Below are positions 22,162-34,048 of a DNA stretch of 64,000 bases, one piece after another. Every line of letters begins with the position of its first letter. Within the stretch, counting starts at the first letter, position 1. The translations under genes and the position numbers were made by a program. Under the pieces are notes generated by a model. The model was not told where the DNA came from. It saw nothing but the letters and a program-made list of their open reading frames with translations, and made no database searches. Source of the stretch: Thermothielavioides terrestris NRRL 8126 (lineage: Eukaryota; Ascomycota; Sordariomycetes; Sordariales; Chaetomiaceae). The DNA lies in assembly GCF_000226115.1 (NCBI RefSeq), contig NC_016460.1:3534001-3598000 (forward strand), read 5' to 3'.

Positions 22162-24528
22162 CTACGCAGCCCACCTTTCCAACCCCTTGAGCACACACCC
22201 CTCCCCACCCTGCGCCCTCTCGACAAGCCGACCGACAGTGAACACCGTCTCGCCCTCGCGCTCCAGCACGCGCGCGACCTCGTCCGCGCGCGCGGCGTCG
22301 ACGGCCAGCACCATGCCCAAACCGTTGTTGAACGCGCGGGCCATCTCGCTGGGCTCGACGTCGCGGCCGAGCCAGGCGAAGACGGGGGGCCGCGGCCAGG
22401 CGGCGACGTCAATCTCGGCAGCGAGGTGGGGCGGCAGCATGCGCGGGACGTTCTCGACGAGGCCGCCGCCGGTGATGTGGGCCATGCCGCGGACGGCGTC
22501 GGCGGTGGCGGCGAGGGCGGCGAGCAGCGGGCGGACGTAGATGCGGGTCGGGGTGAGCAGGGCGTCGCCGAGCGAGGTGCCGGGCTGCCAGGGGCAGGGG
22601 TCGGCGTAGCGCAGGCCGCGGGCGGCGACGATGCGGCGGACGAGCGAGAAGCCGTTCGAGTGCACGCCCGAGGAGGCGAGGCCGAGCAGGACGTCGCCCG
22701 GCCGCATGGCGTCCTTGCGCGGCAGGCGCTGGGAGGGCCGCATGACGCCGATGGCGGCGCCGGCGGCGTCGTAGTCGTCGCCCGTGTAGAGGTCCGGCAT
22801 CTCGGCGGTCTCGCCGCCGACGAGGGCGCAGCCGGCTTGGATGCAGCCCTTGGCGACGCCCTCGACGAAGGAGGTGGCGACGGAGACGTCGAGGCGGGAG
22901 CAGCCATAGTAGTCGAGGAACATGATGGGCTCGGCGCCCTGGACGACGAGGTCGTTGACGTTCATGGCGACGAGGTCGATGCCGACCGTGTCGTGCTTGT
23001 TCATCGTCTGCGCGATGATCAGCTTGGTGCCGACGCCGTCGATGGCGCCGACGATGACGGGCGCGCCAGGGTGCCCGGCGGCGGACAAGTCAACTTCGCC
23101 GCCGAAGCCGCCGATGATGGCGTCAGCGCCTGGCCGGCGGGTCGAGGCGACAGCGGCCTTGATGCGGTCGACGAGCTCGTTGCCGGCATCGATGCTCACG
23201 CCGGCCTGCGCGTAAGTGAGCTTGACGGAGGCTTCGGCGGTGCGGAAGGCGCGGTGGGCGATGTCCCTGCGGTAGTACATGCCCTCAAAGTTAATCAGCT
23301 GGACGCCCTCGTAGGCCTTGTCGACGGCGGTCCGCAGAGAGTCGCCGACGGCGTTGGCGGCGATGACGCGGCCGCCCGAAGTCAGCAGCGCGTCGCCCGA
23401 GAGCTTCGTGCCGGCGTGGAAGAGGGTGACGTCCCCAGGCGTGTCGGCAACCCGCATGGGGATGTTCTTGGGGTAGGACGCCGGGTAGCCCGGGGCGGCG
23501 ACGACCACGGTCGCACTGAACTTGGACGAGACCTTGACCGGGATGTCCTCGAGGTAAGGGACGGGCCCGGCGCAGGCGTACATGATCTTGGCCAAGTCGG
23601 ACTCGAGCAGAGGGAGCACCGTCTGCGTCTCGGGGTCGCCAAAGCGCACGTTGTACTCGAGCACCTTGGGGGTGCCGTCAGGGGCAATCATCAGGCCGGT
23701 GAAGAGACAGCCGCGGAAGGGGAAGCCGTCCTTGCGCATGCCGTCGATGGTGGGCTGGAGTATCTCTCGCTCGATGCGGGCGATCAGCTGCGGCGTGGCC
23801 AGCTTCGTCGGCGCGTAGCAGCCCATGCCGCCCGTGTTGGGGCCCGTGTCGCCCTCGCCGATGCGCTTGTGGTCCTGGGCGGGCGGCAGCGACTTGATGG
23901 TGGTGCCGTCGCAGAACGACAAGATGCTTAGCTCGTCGCCCGTGAGAAACTCCTCAATGACGACCTCGTCGCCGGCCGAGCCGAAGGCCTTGTCCAGCAT
24001 GATCTCCTTGAGGGCCTGCAGGGCCTCCTCCTGCGTCTGCGGAATGATGACGCCCTTGCCGGCGGCCAGGCCGGTGGCCTTGATCACGACGTTGTGGGTC
24101 ACGGTCCGCAGGTACTGGCAGGCGGCGTCGTAGTCGGAGAAGTTCTCGTAGGCGGCGGTCGGGATGCCGTGCTTCTTCATGAAGTCCTTGGCGAAGGTTT
24201 TGCTGCCCTCCATGCGCGCGGCCTCCTTGGACGGGCCGAAGACGGGGATGCCGGCGGCGCGGAAGAAGCCCTCGACGCCGTCGACGAGCGGCGCCTCGGG
24301 GCCGGGAACCACGAGGTTGACGGCATTCTTCTGGGCGAGGGCGACGAGGCCCGGATAGTCGTCAGCGGCGACGGTGGTGTCGTTGGTGACTTTGGGCACG
24401 CGAGCAGTGCCTCCGTTGCCCGGCACGGCGATGATCGCCTCCACCAGCGGCGACTGCGCCAGCTTCCACGCCAGCGCGTGCTCGCGGCCGCCGTTACCGA
24501 TCAGAAGGATACGAAGAGACGACGACAT
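22162..24528 (-). CDS. ADE5,7: Bifunctional GARS-AIRS purine biosynthesis enzyme
   Basis: Catalyses two steps of de novo purine synthesis: phosphoribosylamine-glycine ligase and phosphoribosylformylglycinamidine cyclo-ligase. Intronless, 788 aa, the usual size for the fungal fusion. The N-terminal GARS half starts with [17 protein letters not shown], followed by [26 protein letters not shown] and the ATP-grasp core [31 protein letters not shown]. The AIRS half begins near residue 430 ([14 protein letters not shown]), with [45 protein letters not shown] and [10 protein letters not shown]. The ATG gives [14 protein letters not shown]; an in-frame ATG ten codons upstream is less likely. The large antisense open frame over this gene is a GC-bias shadow. 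Confidence 0.96.
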   Translation of the reverse strand: MSSSLRILLIGNGGREHALAWKLAQSPLVEAIIAVPGNGGTARVPKVTNDTTVAADDYPGLVALAQKNAVNLVVPGPEAPLVDGVEGFFRAAGIPVFGPSKEAARMEGSKTFAKDFMKKHGIPTAAYENFSDYDAACQYLRTVTHNVVIKATGLAAGKGVIIPQTQEEALQALKEIMLDKAFGSAGDEVVIEEFLTGDELSILSFCDGTTIKSLPPAQDHKRIGEGDTGPNTGGMGCYAPTKLATPQLIARIEREILQPTIDGMRKDGFPFRGCLFTGLMIAPDGTPKVLEYNVRFGDPETQTVLPLLESDLAKIMYACAGPVPYLEDIPVKVSSKFSATVVVAAPGYPASYPKNIPMRVADTPGDVTLFHAGTKLSGDALLTSGGRVIAANAVGDSLRTAVDKAYEGVQLINFEGMYYRRDIAHRAFRTAEASVKLTYAQAGVSIDAGNELVDRIKAAVASTRRPGADAIIGGFGGEVDLSAAGHPGAPVIVGAIDGVGTKLIIAQTMNKHDTVGIDLVAMNVNDLVVQGAEPIMFLDYYGCSRLDVSVATSFVEGVAKGCIQAGCALVGGETAEMPDLYTGDDYDAAGAAIGVMRPSQRLPRKDAMRPGDVLLGLASSGVHSNGFSLVRRIVAARGLRYADPCPWQPGTSLGDALLTPTRIYVRPLLAALAATADAVRGMAHITGGGLVENVPRMLPPHLAAEIDVAAWPRPPVFAWLGRDVEPSEMARAFNNGLGMVLAVDAARADEVARVLEREGETVFTVGRLVERAQGGEGCVLKGLERWAA

Positions 24529-26872
24529 CTTCCTCTCCGTAAATTCACGTTGGGTCAAGTCGGACTGGTCCTGCTCTGCTCAGCATCGTGGCTTCTCCTC
24601 GACCCGCTCTGAGGAGCGGGAAATTTCCTGGGCGCTTTTTTCCAACCCCTCCCCCGCAGCGCGATTTCGGATCTGCCTTTAGCTTATCGGTGGGCGGACG
24701 CTGATTGGGCAATGGCTTGAAGGCTAGGTGCCTGAATGAACACCGCTCTCAGAGCCAGAGTTGGAATGGGAAGGCGCTCAAATGGTCTTTCCAAGTTGCA
24801 TAAGTTGAGGCACAGATGAGGACAAGATCGGGCGCAGAGTGATTGTGCAAGGCAGGTATGAATGATACCTGGTGTTGGAAGCAGAGCCAGCCAGCTTCGG
24901 CGTCTCAGAAGACCCGTATCTGTTCCCAGCCGCACAGCGTCGAATCTCCAGTCAGGCCTTCGAGCTGTTCTGGGAGCGATGTCGACCCCCACATGTGGTA
25001 GGTAAGCAAGATACAAGGTAGTATGAGCTGTCTCCTCAATAACACCAACGAACTCGTGAAACACCAAGCTAGTGCTGCTGGCCTCGGCGGCCGGCCGCGG
25101 AACTTTTTCCCCTTGCTCACTTCTTCCATTAGTATAGCACTGCCCAGTGGGGGAGGGGGGAGGGACCACCAGCAGAGGCCCAATAACTACGCTATTCCGT
25201 GGCGACTGTGTATCATAAACCCCTGCAGTTATAAAGTTGCCGGGGTGGCACAAAATAGCAGCATCAACGGCACAGTCGGGGAGTGCCGGCCGGGCTGGAT
25301 CCGAGATGCGGCGTGGCGGTTGCGGGTCGACAGGGTGAAATTGCAGGATTCCCATGGCCGGGTCTGACGGCTCAACAGGGGGTAACGACGTGCAGTGTCT
25401 CATCGGTTATCGCAGTAGTGATGAGATTGTGAGATAAGGTCTCTGCATCTACGGATATGTCTCTGCATCTAGTGTATGGATATGTCGGGAGACGGCCGGT
25501 GCTCGCATCGCCCGCATCGCAGTCGGGAGGAAGGCTGCAGCACCGTTGCGGCTCATTGGCTCCCGGATCCTTCACGTCATGTTCCCGGTCGGATGGACAT
25601 TGCATCACATCACGATAGTCTTTGCATCGTCCGGCACAGCCGTCAAATACCGAACACTTGGCCAAGGCCATGCCCAGGCGAAAATATGCGGGCCGTTTCT
25701 CTGCTAGGCAGACGGTGGCTGCATCGAGCCTGACTATGGAGAGAGTTTGGCTAGAGTTGGGCGTCGTTCCTTGTGCACCCATACTTGGATCAGTCTGTAC
25801 GCTTCCGGGCTGGCTGCTGGTGTTCGGGAGAAGCTGGTGGGAAAGCGATGGAAGACTGCATGCCTTGACAGTGAGCGGGGGGTCTTAGGCACCGCCAGTG
25901 CCACACCGGCAACCTCCGGCACAGGAGCCATGTGTGCACTCCTAGGAGTATGTAGTGTACAACAAACAAAACATGGATTTTCCTCGTTTGATAATGTAGT
26001 GTAGTTTGAGGCGTGGACCTAGAAACCAACAGGGGACCTCTGTACACAGTACCTTAGTTACACAGATCACAGGACAGGGATATTCGGCATCCTGCACCGT
26101 TGGTGAGGGCGGTCTTGTGTTGCTTGACAGGACCGCGGGGTCGCGGGGCATCGCCCGTTCCTGTGTCCGCGGCAGTGGCCAAGCTCACAGGAGAAGGCCG
26201 CTGGCGGGGCACTTTGGACGATCTCGTCGATCTCGTTTGCGATCCGGGCCAGCTGCCATCTCAAGCGCGTCGCTTTTGTCGCTTCGTGTGGGCTTCTGAC
26301 TCGGAATGTTCGAGCAGCGTGGCGATAAACGCTGGGACGAATCATCCCATGCTGATCGTCAGGCGTCGGGAACTGAACCGTTCGTGGTGGTCCAGTGTAT
26401 GTGCCTTCGGGCAGTTGTTGCTGGGAAGCCGGAGCTCGCATGCTTGGAGCAACGACGCATGTCCCGGCGCTTTAATTTGAGCGAACCAATTGATCTCGGA
26501 CGCCTGTACAAGTTGACAGACACGAGCACGGTCGTGGCCGGGTTTGTCAAAGGGCAACTGCGGGGAAAGCCTTGAAGGAAGCAGGCATAACTCTCGTTTG
26601 GTTGGTGTGGTCTGTACCGGTCCCCGTGCGTCGGGTCTGACCCCGCGTGGATATGATGTCCAAGGTTGCTCGGCGCAGCAGAGGTTTCACTGCGAGCGCT
26701 AGAGTGAGTACCCGGCCTCGTGCCATTATTCCAAGGATACAACGGAATAGTTCAATCCACGTTGTTGTGGTGGCCAGCCGGGGCAAACCAGCGAGGTCCT
26801 CTCTCGGCTTGTCCATCAGGGCCATGGACAGCCCGAGTAGTCCATCGTCCGAGTTCTCATGACGCCCACGGC

Positions 26873-26906
26873 TCCTCGATGAGCGCTCATCCTCGACGAG
26901 CGCTCA
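26873..26906. repeat. 17-bp tandem repeat containing a 14-bp palindrome
   Basis: TCCTCGATGAGCGCTCA is followed immediately by the same 17 bases with one T-to-C difference. GATGAGCGCTCATC within the first copy and junction is a perfect palindrome. Confidence 0.85.
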
Positions 26907-28250
26907 GATCAAGGTGGTTTGTCGATACAAGCCGGCGCGGGGAGTGCCCGTAAGCAAACGCGTCGGACGTTTGTTGAACCAACGTCACCGTTGAAGAGTG
27001 CAGTTCCCTGGACACGGCGGAAGTTGCCCACTTGCTCTTCGGCGAGGGCCTGACTGCTTGGTTCGCTAGCCACGGTGCATACAGATGCAGCCGATCAGTG
27101 GACTAACTGGCTGGCCAGCCAATCCGCGCCGGTTGGGATACGGCAGGTTGTCATCGGTGGTACGGCGAAGAACAGGACCAGGGATGAACCGTCACCGAGC
27201 CGGCCAAACGAAGGACCGCTGCAACACGGAGTAACGTTGTCAGTGTACCGGAGACTGCGGTGCTCGCTGAAGCTTCCATGACCAATTCGGATATGCCTAA
27301 AAACAACTGTTGTGTTCCAGTGGTCAGTTGTTCGGGCCGGCCAAGGAGGAGGTCGGCCGTCGTCTTCGTCGCCAGAAACGGGCACGTCAAACTGCCAACA
27401 GGGGGGAAGGGGCTTGGCACGCTTGAGCGAACGGAATGCTCCGTAGCGTCATTGCCTTGCAAGTGGGGGACATCATTGACAGGGTACCTGGTAGCTACCG
27501 GGGCTGCCCGCAGACCGCGGATCTGTCAACCACTCAGATGTTGTTGCTGTTCAGGGGTTGCAGACAGCGCCCAGTCTTTCCACTGAGAGGCGACAACAAT
27601 TTGGACTTGGCATGTCCAGCTCACAACACAGCAAGCACCGTTTGATGAGTCCCGTCAGCAGAGATGCTGTTGTTTTCCAATTGATTTCGCTTTCCCCCGG
27701 CGGGCAATTAAGCTTCTGCGGACCGGTTCTTCTACCCCCGGCACATTGCAATGTTACCGTCGTAGCTCACTCTGCAGCTGCAAACGTTAACAATTTCTGC
27801 ATCCAGTGACCCAACCGCCTGCGCCGCCCTCAGCGGGAGCTTGAAACATGAAACAACAAGAAGGCGCAGAACTTAGACTGCCATCCATTTTCACTGCGGC
27901 TGCGCCGTCGCGGGCGGCTTCTTCCAGCGCCCAATATAGGACAGCCATGATTAAGGTTTGGAGGGGGTAGGGGTAGGGGGTTGGCCTTTGAGACAGGAAC
28001 ACCCCAGCGTTGCTACTTTGCCTGGGTGCTCCCTCCCTGCCCAAGTGCATCCGGACACCGTAAGCTGCTATGTCCGCCGCCTCCTCGACACCGTCTTCCA
28101 CGGCCAGCGATGGGCCGCGGCTAGGCCAACCAGAGCATGCGGTTGGGCGGCATATGCGTGGTGCCGTTCGGTCGGTCGTGGCCAGCTTCCGCTCACGGTC
28201 TCACAACCCCGGGATCCCCTCCAGATGATGGATCCAGGTATCGAACGGCA

Positions 28251-28280
28251 ACCTAGGTAGGTAGCCTACAGGTAGCCTAC
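28251..28280. repeat. TAGGTAGCCTACAGG-type short repeats
   Basis: ACCTAGGTAGGTAGCCTACA runs into a second GGTAGCCTACA copy. It resembles the other GGTA/TACC motifs scattered through intergenic DNA in this window. Confidence 0.6.
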
Positions 28281-28545
28281 ACCAGCCTCGCGATTCCCAG
28301 AAACTGCACAGCTGCTGTGCGCGGCCGGCTCGATCCTCGCCGGCCTTCTGTCTGGACCTCGTTGATCTCCACTTTCCCAAGTCCATCCATCCTGCCATCC
28401 CACCATGGCCCGGCTCCCTGCAGCCCAAGCTGGGATTGTCTCAAGCTGCTAGCAGTTGGACAGCAGCAGGACAGCAACAGCACGATGTCACTTCAACCCC
28501 CGCCGTGCTGGTGGGTGGTCTGCCACCGCTGGGGCTGTCGTCGTG

Positions 28546-28551
28546 TATAAA
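28546..28551 (+). promoter_or_regulatory. Candidate TATA box of the GPI wall-protein gene
   Basis: TATAAA 286 bp upstream of the ATG, followed by a pyrimidine-rich stretch as is common before fungal transcription starts. The distance implies a 5' leader of roughly 250 nt. Inferred only. Confidence 0.4.
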
Positions 28552-28831
28552 CTTCTCACCTCCGCGGTGCTCTGCTGCTCCAGTCCGGTCTCTCTACCTC
28601 ATCTTCACGCAAGGCAGCTTCCTTCCCTCCAGCTCTGGCTTCCTGGCTTCCTGGCTTATCCAGCCAGCCGCCAACCACCTCATTCGCTCAGGTTCCCCAC
28701 GACCCTCGCTCCAAGCCTGCCTCGTGCCTGAAGATCACAGGTCCCGCCAGCTCGTTTGCACTCGTAGCTTAGACCTGCGCTCCTCCAAGTTAGTCGCTGT
28801 CCACAGAGACCTCCCCCACAGACCGGATATC

Positions 28832-30544
28832 ATGAAAGCCGCCTTTCCACTCATTGCCTTGGCCGCCTCGGCCTGGGCTGCCAACATCCCGGCCAGAGAG
28901 AGGGCACTGGTTGAGAGGACGTATGGGAACTCCGGGAACTATGGGAGCTCTGGCAACTACGGGAGCTCCGGCGGGAACTATGGGAGCGGTGGAAACAACG
29001 ACAAGCCCCACGAGGACTGCGACTGCGAGACGGTGACTACCAAGGTCATCGTGACCTACACCACCGTCTGCCCCGTCACCGAGACCGTCACCCAGTCCGG
29101 CTCCACGTACACCACGACGCACACCACGACCAGCACGGTCGAGACGATGGTCCCCACCACCGTCGTCGTCACCAGGACGGCGCCGCCAGTGACCCAGACG
29201 ACCGAGAAAGGTAAGCAAGCTCGACCCATCCGTGGGAGCTCGGTCATGTCGGACCTGCATTGGCTCACACGTGGCTCGCAGTCGTCTACACCACCAAGAC
29301 TGAGTTGTGTCCCGTCACTGAGACCAAAGTTGTCGGCGGCTCGACGGTCGTGATCACCTGGACGTCGACGTCGACCATCGTCAGCAAGGTGCAGCAGACA
29401 CACACCGTGCTGTCGACGACGGTTGCGACCGTCACAAGCGAGGTCCAGCAGACACAAGTCGTGTTGTCAACGGCGCTTGCAACCGTCACAAACGAGGTCG
29501 AGCAGACGCAAGTCGTGGTGTCGACAGAGGTTGCGACCGTCACAAACGCCGTCCACCAGACACAAACCGTGGTGTCGACGGATGTTGAGACCATCACCAC
29601 CAAGGTGCAGCAGACTCAGACTATCTTCACGACGTCTGTGGCGACTCAGTATGAGACCACCGACATCTACACGACGGTATGTTTTCTTCTTTTTCTTTTT
29701 CCTCCAACCCGCATCCTCTCCAGGACGGCACTGACACGCCGAACAGCTCAGCTACCCTGTCACCACCTACACCACCGTCTCCAAGGATACCACCATAGAG
29801 GTGACCAAGACCGACACGTAAGCTCAATCCATCTCCGTACCTAGCCTTCCTTACCAAAACAGAAAAAAGACTAACCCGCCCCCTTCCAGCATCACCGTCA
29901 CCAACACCGACGTGCACACCGTGACCGCATGGATCCCCGTGACCGTCACCACGCACGTGCCCGTCACCGTCACCGTGCCCGTGACCAGCCAGGAGACGGT
30001 GACGGGCTACTCGACGGTGATCGTGTCGGCGGTCGACACGGTGTACGAGTCGAGCACGCTGCCGCCGACGACCGTCATCGTCGAGACCTCGTACACGCTG
30101 CCGCCCTATCAAACAACGTACATGATGTCGTCGGCGGACTCGTCGTCGGCCGATTATACCTCGGTTTATGGGTCGTCCGAGACCCCCTGCGAGACCGACA
30201 CCATCTACAGCACCGTCACCACCACCGAGTACGGCATGTACAGCATGTACAGCAGCATGGCGACCACCATGGCCACCGTGACCACCACCGCCGCCGCCGG
30301 CGGGGCGGATTCGTCCTCCGCGGATTCGTCTTCGTATTCATCTGCGTACTCGTCCGCGGATTCGTCCTCGTCCTCTTCCTTCTCCGCCCCCTCGGGCTGG
30401 CCGTACACCTACCCCGCGGGCTCGTCCAACGGCACCGTCACCACCTCCGGCCCGCCGCCCATCGCCACGGCTGGCGCGAGCCGCTTCGGTCCGGCCGTCG
30501 CGCTCGTCGTCGCGGGTGTGCTCGGCGCCGCCGTGCTCATCTGA
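28832..30544 (+). CDS. Ser/Thr/Val-rich GPI-anchored cell-wall-type protein with 18-aa repeats
   Basis: Exons 28832-29210, 29282-29676, 29747-29817 and 29890-30544 give 499 aa. The N-terminus is a signal peptide (MKAAFPLIALAASAWAANIPA). Residues about 30-60 are a Gly/Ser/Tyr/Asn repeat (YGSSGNYG). Next come blocks typical of fungal wall proteins, YTTVCPVTETVT and a second ELCPVTETKV, which share a CPVTET motif. Then come five consecutive 18-residue repeats (pattern x-V-x-Q-T-x-x-V-x-S-T-x-x-A-T-V-T-x), a Val/Thr-rich region, a Ser/Ala-rich low-complexity stalk and a C-terminal hydrophobic tail (PAVALVVAGVLGAAVLI), which fits a GPI-attachment signal. Likely heavily O-mannosylated and located at the wall; function unknown. 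The frame is maintained by all three introns. Exact splice ends are inferred. Confidence 0.82.
29386..29655 (+). repeat. Five 54-bp in-frame repeats
   Basis: A 54-bp period encodes five 18-aa units starting KVQQTHTVLS, EVQQTQVVLS, EVEQTQVVVS, AVHQTQTVVS and KVQQTQTIFT. It lies wholly inside exon 2 of the wall-protein gene. Confidence 0.9.
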
Positions 30545-31731
30545 GCCGCCCTCCCTCCCTCAGTTTCGTTCCCCGATTCTCGGGGAATCCGTTCACTTCT
30601 CTATCTCTCTCTCTCTTATTGGTTGGCTTTTACCTTTGGTGCATGAATAGTGGGAGCGAGGCTATTCAACACGTCCCCCCTCCCCCTCAGCCTGATGAGC
30701 GTTTGGTTGGGTTTGTCATCCGCAAAGCGAGCGAGCGAGCGAGCGAGCGAGCAGGCAAGCAGGCGATGTCGCACTCCCTTTGGTAAAAATGCATTTTACT
30801 TCCGGTTCATGGAGTCGCTTGGGTTGGGTTCCTGTTGTTATCACTTGTTGCTTGCTTACTGCACAACGGAGCATATAACGGAAGGGTTGGAGGCGCAAAA
30901 CATGCCGGGCACGGTCACTGTCTCAAGCCCCGCGCCGCACGGCGGAGCGGAAGTCGTGGGGAGCTGGTGTGCTGCCGCGGGACTGGGAATGGCACCGGCC
31001 GGTGGTCGGGAGACTGGTATGGATCGTGCCCGGGGGGAAGCAGGGGGCTCCTACTTTCTGGATGGTATTTGATGTGTGGGAGAGGAGCGGTGGGTAATGG
31101 GTATGGCTGAGTTAATGTTTCATGTGCATATACCATAGGGAGTATCACATAGAACGGAAATCATCGTTTATTAACCTGCTTGCACGGCACATCGCGTTTG
31201 GAAAGATGGACTGATGGCTACAAGATGATCTCTACAAGTTATCCTCGTGAGAAAAATTATGTTTTAACAAACTATCTTTAGAGAAGGACTACGGTAGCCG
31301 GGAGCATTTCTGAAATGGCATATAGATATCCGAGGTCCCAATTGTAATGTCATCAACCCCTCAGCTGGATTCGAGTTATATGCGTTATACAGGTGATGCA
31401 ATTTAGAGGAGAGTCGAGGATTAGTGAAGAGATACTGCTACAGTGCATTGCTCCCTGCAACGCAAGATGGTCTAAGTGACAGAAGGGGGTCCGGGTATCT
31501 CAGGCTAACTGAGTGTGTTCTAGAACAACACGACAAGTATGGCCACTGCTGGGAGTGCCACGACAGAGAAGTGCAAAAACTCCCAACCCTCCCTGCCTGG
31601 GGACCCGACGCCCTGCAGGCGGAGAGTAAATGAGCGCTGGTGCTCTGGCAATAAAGCGGAACAGATGCCAGGCCCATGCGGAGAACGAGGTTGTTGCTCA
31701 CCTCATGTTCGAGGCTCCCGACCTTAGATGC
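30545..31731. other. Intergenic, convergent 3' regions of the wall-protein and kinase genes
   Basis: No gene supported. A GAGC tetranucleotide microsatellite sits at about 30724-30752. From 31130 to 31430 the DNA is AT-richer and featureless. Confidence 0.5.
30724..30752. repeat. GAGC tetranucleotide microsatellite
   Basis: Six to seven copies of GAGC/GCGA in tandem, followed by a degenerate GCAGGCAA continuation. Confidence 0.85.
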
Positions 31732-32992
31732 CTAGGTAGTCTCCGAGCCACCCGCCGCTTCTCGCTCATTCCCATGTTCATGTTCCTCAACTTCTTCCTG
31801 GAACCAGTCATCGTCCAGTAGCTCCTGCACCGTCGGCCGGTCCCGCGGATCCAGCTTCATGATCTTGCAGATGAAGTCCCGGTCCCGGTGGCTGATCTCA
31901 GTCCGCGAGGCCAGCTGGAACGGCTTGCGCTGCTCGGGGGGGAACGTGCTGATGATGTGTATGAGCAGCTCGAGGACTTCATCGTTTATCCCCGGCAAGG
32001 TCAGATATGTCTTCGGGTACGGCCCAAAGAACTGGTGGAAGCGAGTCAGGATCTTGTCGACATATAGCTCATGGTCGACAGGTACATCTGGGCGGAAGAT
32101 ATCGAACCCTTCGCCATAGAGGAGGGAGATGAGCTGTGATGAGAGAAGTTGGTCTACCGTCAGCTCCTGGGGTGTGTCGGGTGTCATCGGCCGAGCGTTC
32201 AACTTCATCGCGGGAACGTACAGTGGCACCAAAAGACCAGACATCGGCCGGGGGCCCAAATGGGAGGATTAAGGTTGTCTCGGGGCTCCGGAAGATCGGC
32301 GTTCCAAGGGGGTAGCCATTCACGGCGTACTCACTGTCGACAGAGACAGTGTTCCCAAAGTCAGCCAAACAAGCATCCTTGAAGCGCATGTTGCCGTCGC
32401 CGCCCTCGCTGGGAGAGAGATTGACCATGATGTTGTCAGGCTTCACGTCTGCGGCGCAGTCAGAGATGAGCCGCAAAAGGTCAGGGAGGCATGGATGGCA
32501 GTTGCGGATTCTCGAACGCACCTGTGTGTACATAACCATTCTCGTGCAAGATGCGTAGCGCTTCGAGAACGCGCCGTGCAACATGCCTGATCTCACGTGC
32601 CGAAAGTCCTTTCTTGTCTGCGACCTCACCGACATGGGAGTCGTAGTGCTTGAGGACGAGGGCGGGCGGGTCCCGAGGCTCTTGAATTTCATCGATCAGA
32701 GCTCGGAATGGAACGGTGGCATCTGGGAACCGCTTCAAGATCTGGCGCTCGTTTTCCAAGCGCGCATGGCGGATGGCTTTGATGATGACTGGTTCTTGCT
32801 GGGTGTTACTGGAGAGGACGCCGGTCAAACGCCGCCGTAGCCAGCGCAGCAGAACAAGGGCTTGTGAATGGGAGCGTGAAGAGAGACAACCAACCTGGCG
32901 AGCCAGACCGTCTCGTACAACTGCCTGGTGAGTGTGTACGTCCCGAGTCTCCCTCGCAGGCGCTGGCCGATGTTGAGGGCCGCCGTAGTCAT
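31732..32992 (-). CDS. SRPK-like protein kinase with HTD catalytic motif
   Basis: Four exons (32992-32895, 32808-32522, 32448-32222, 32133-31732) give 337 aa. Kinase landmarks: lysine in VIIKA (K43), ERQIL helix C (E51), catalytic loop HTDVKPDNIMV (127-137) with Thr replacing the Arg of HRD, DFG at 158-160, GTPIFRSPE activation-segment end (178-185) and DVWSFGAT (198-204). HTD loops are typical of SRPK-type kinases. The glycine-rich loop is poor (LRGRLGTYTLTRQL), so ATP binding is not guaranteed by motif alone. The C-terminus contains KIMKLDPRDRPTVQELLDDDWF, normal for the C-lobe end. It lies in the gene-poor accessory part of the window. Substrates unknown. The donor of intron 1 (GTTGGT) is weak, but the joined reading ETVWLA-SNTQQEPVIIKA is convincing. 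Confidence 0.82.
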
Positions 32993-34048
32993 GGCGCCGC
33001 TGGCATGCTCAACCTTCCCAGTCAACGGAGGATCGAACGGGTGGGGATATCTCAGTCAAAGTGCGATAGACGCGATAGTCAAGCTGGTCCATTCGCAGGA
33101 ACGCGCGATGCATGTCGGCGCGTCTTGAACTCGCGGGAGCACGTGAACACGTGTGTGATTCAACCCTCCTTCTCTTCGGCCAATAACTTCGAAATCTCTG
33201 GCACTCTCAGGTTGAACAAGGCCCGTTGGACCAGCAACCCGAACAACCCGAACAGGCTTCAGATGGAACTGCGCAAGTCTCCAGCCCATTCATGCTCACG
33301 CCAAGACAACAGCCCGTATTCGTTGTGCAGGAACTGTGATCGGCAGTCGTCAAGAACCCCTAAGGATAAGACAAGCAATCTGATTGGGAAAGCGGGGGAA
33401 GATCGTTGAGGGCCCCGGTCTTGACAAACAGCACTGGGAAAGCGGGCATGCATCACGATCCTCCGCACAGGCGCACAGGGCTGCATTCGTGGGCGGATGG
33501 GCCTCAGCCTCTGGGAGACACGAGATGGCCGTGCCGTTCAGCCGACGACAGGACCATTTAAATATAGGGCGGTGAGCTGTCGGCACCCTCTGACGTGTTA
33601 CCCGGCCATCGGCGAACACGAGGTATTAGGCAGACAGTGGTGATGTCCATGCTGACAGTGCTGACCTTCCCACTGGCGCCATAAACTTCCCTTTTACCCC
33701 GGTCGGTGGGTTCCTCGCCTCGTATCCTGGGTCGAATGATCGGCAGGCTTGGGCAGCTGACATGGTCCATTTAGTGAGGCCGTCTGCTCGCCAACAACAA
33801 CACGAGCCATGATGTAATATGTGCCTGTCAGACGGATTGGCTCCTTCCCGTTGATCATCCGATCTGCTGCGTGTTTGCTGCCCGTTCGTTCTATATAAGT
33901 TAGGAAGGCGCATCCGGCTTCAATGAGCTCTTCGCCTTGATCAAGCCCAGTTCTGGTGTCCTCGGTAGGTGCCTTCCATTCTGGGTTCTGGTTCAAGTTG
34001 CCCGGGCGGGAATTCGTCTGTACAGAAGAACACTGCCAAGCATCAAAC
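32993..34048. promoter_or_regulatory. Divergent intergenic region between kinase and small secreted protein
   Basis: Contains both promoters. No gene seen; open frames are short and lack domains. Confidence 0.45.
33892..33899 (+). promoter_or_regulatory. Candidate TATA box of the small secreted protein gene
   Basis: TATATAAG, 157 bp upstream of the ATG. A strong TATA element suits a tightly switched, highly induced secreted-protein gene; this is inference. Confidence 0.45.

Larger units (their letters stand above)
24529..28831. other. 4.3-kb gene-free tract
   Basis: I see no gene with support on either strand. ORFs are short, lack third-position bias and do not chain across plausible introns. 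It includes a short tandem repeat/palindrome at 26873-26906, a near-duplicate of TCTCTGCATCTA about 25439-25480, and the promoters of the divergent flanking genes at its edges. Possibly decayed sequence. Confidence 0.5.

Noticed and set aside
22006..23931. 641-codon plus-strand open frame opposite GARS-AIRS
   Set aside because: Antisense shadow created by high GC3 in the real gene; no domain in its translation.
24684..25403. 239-codon minus-strand open frame
   Set aside because: Amino-acid composition looks random and no exon chain extends it.
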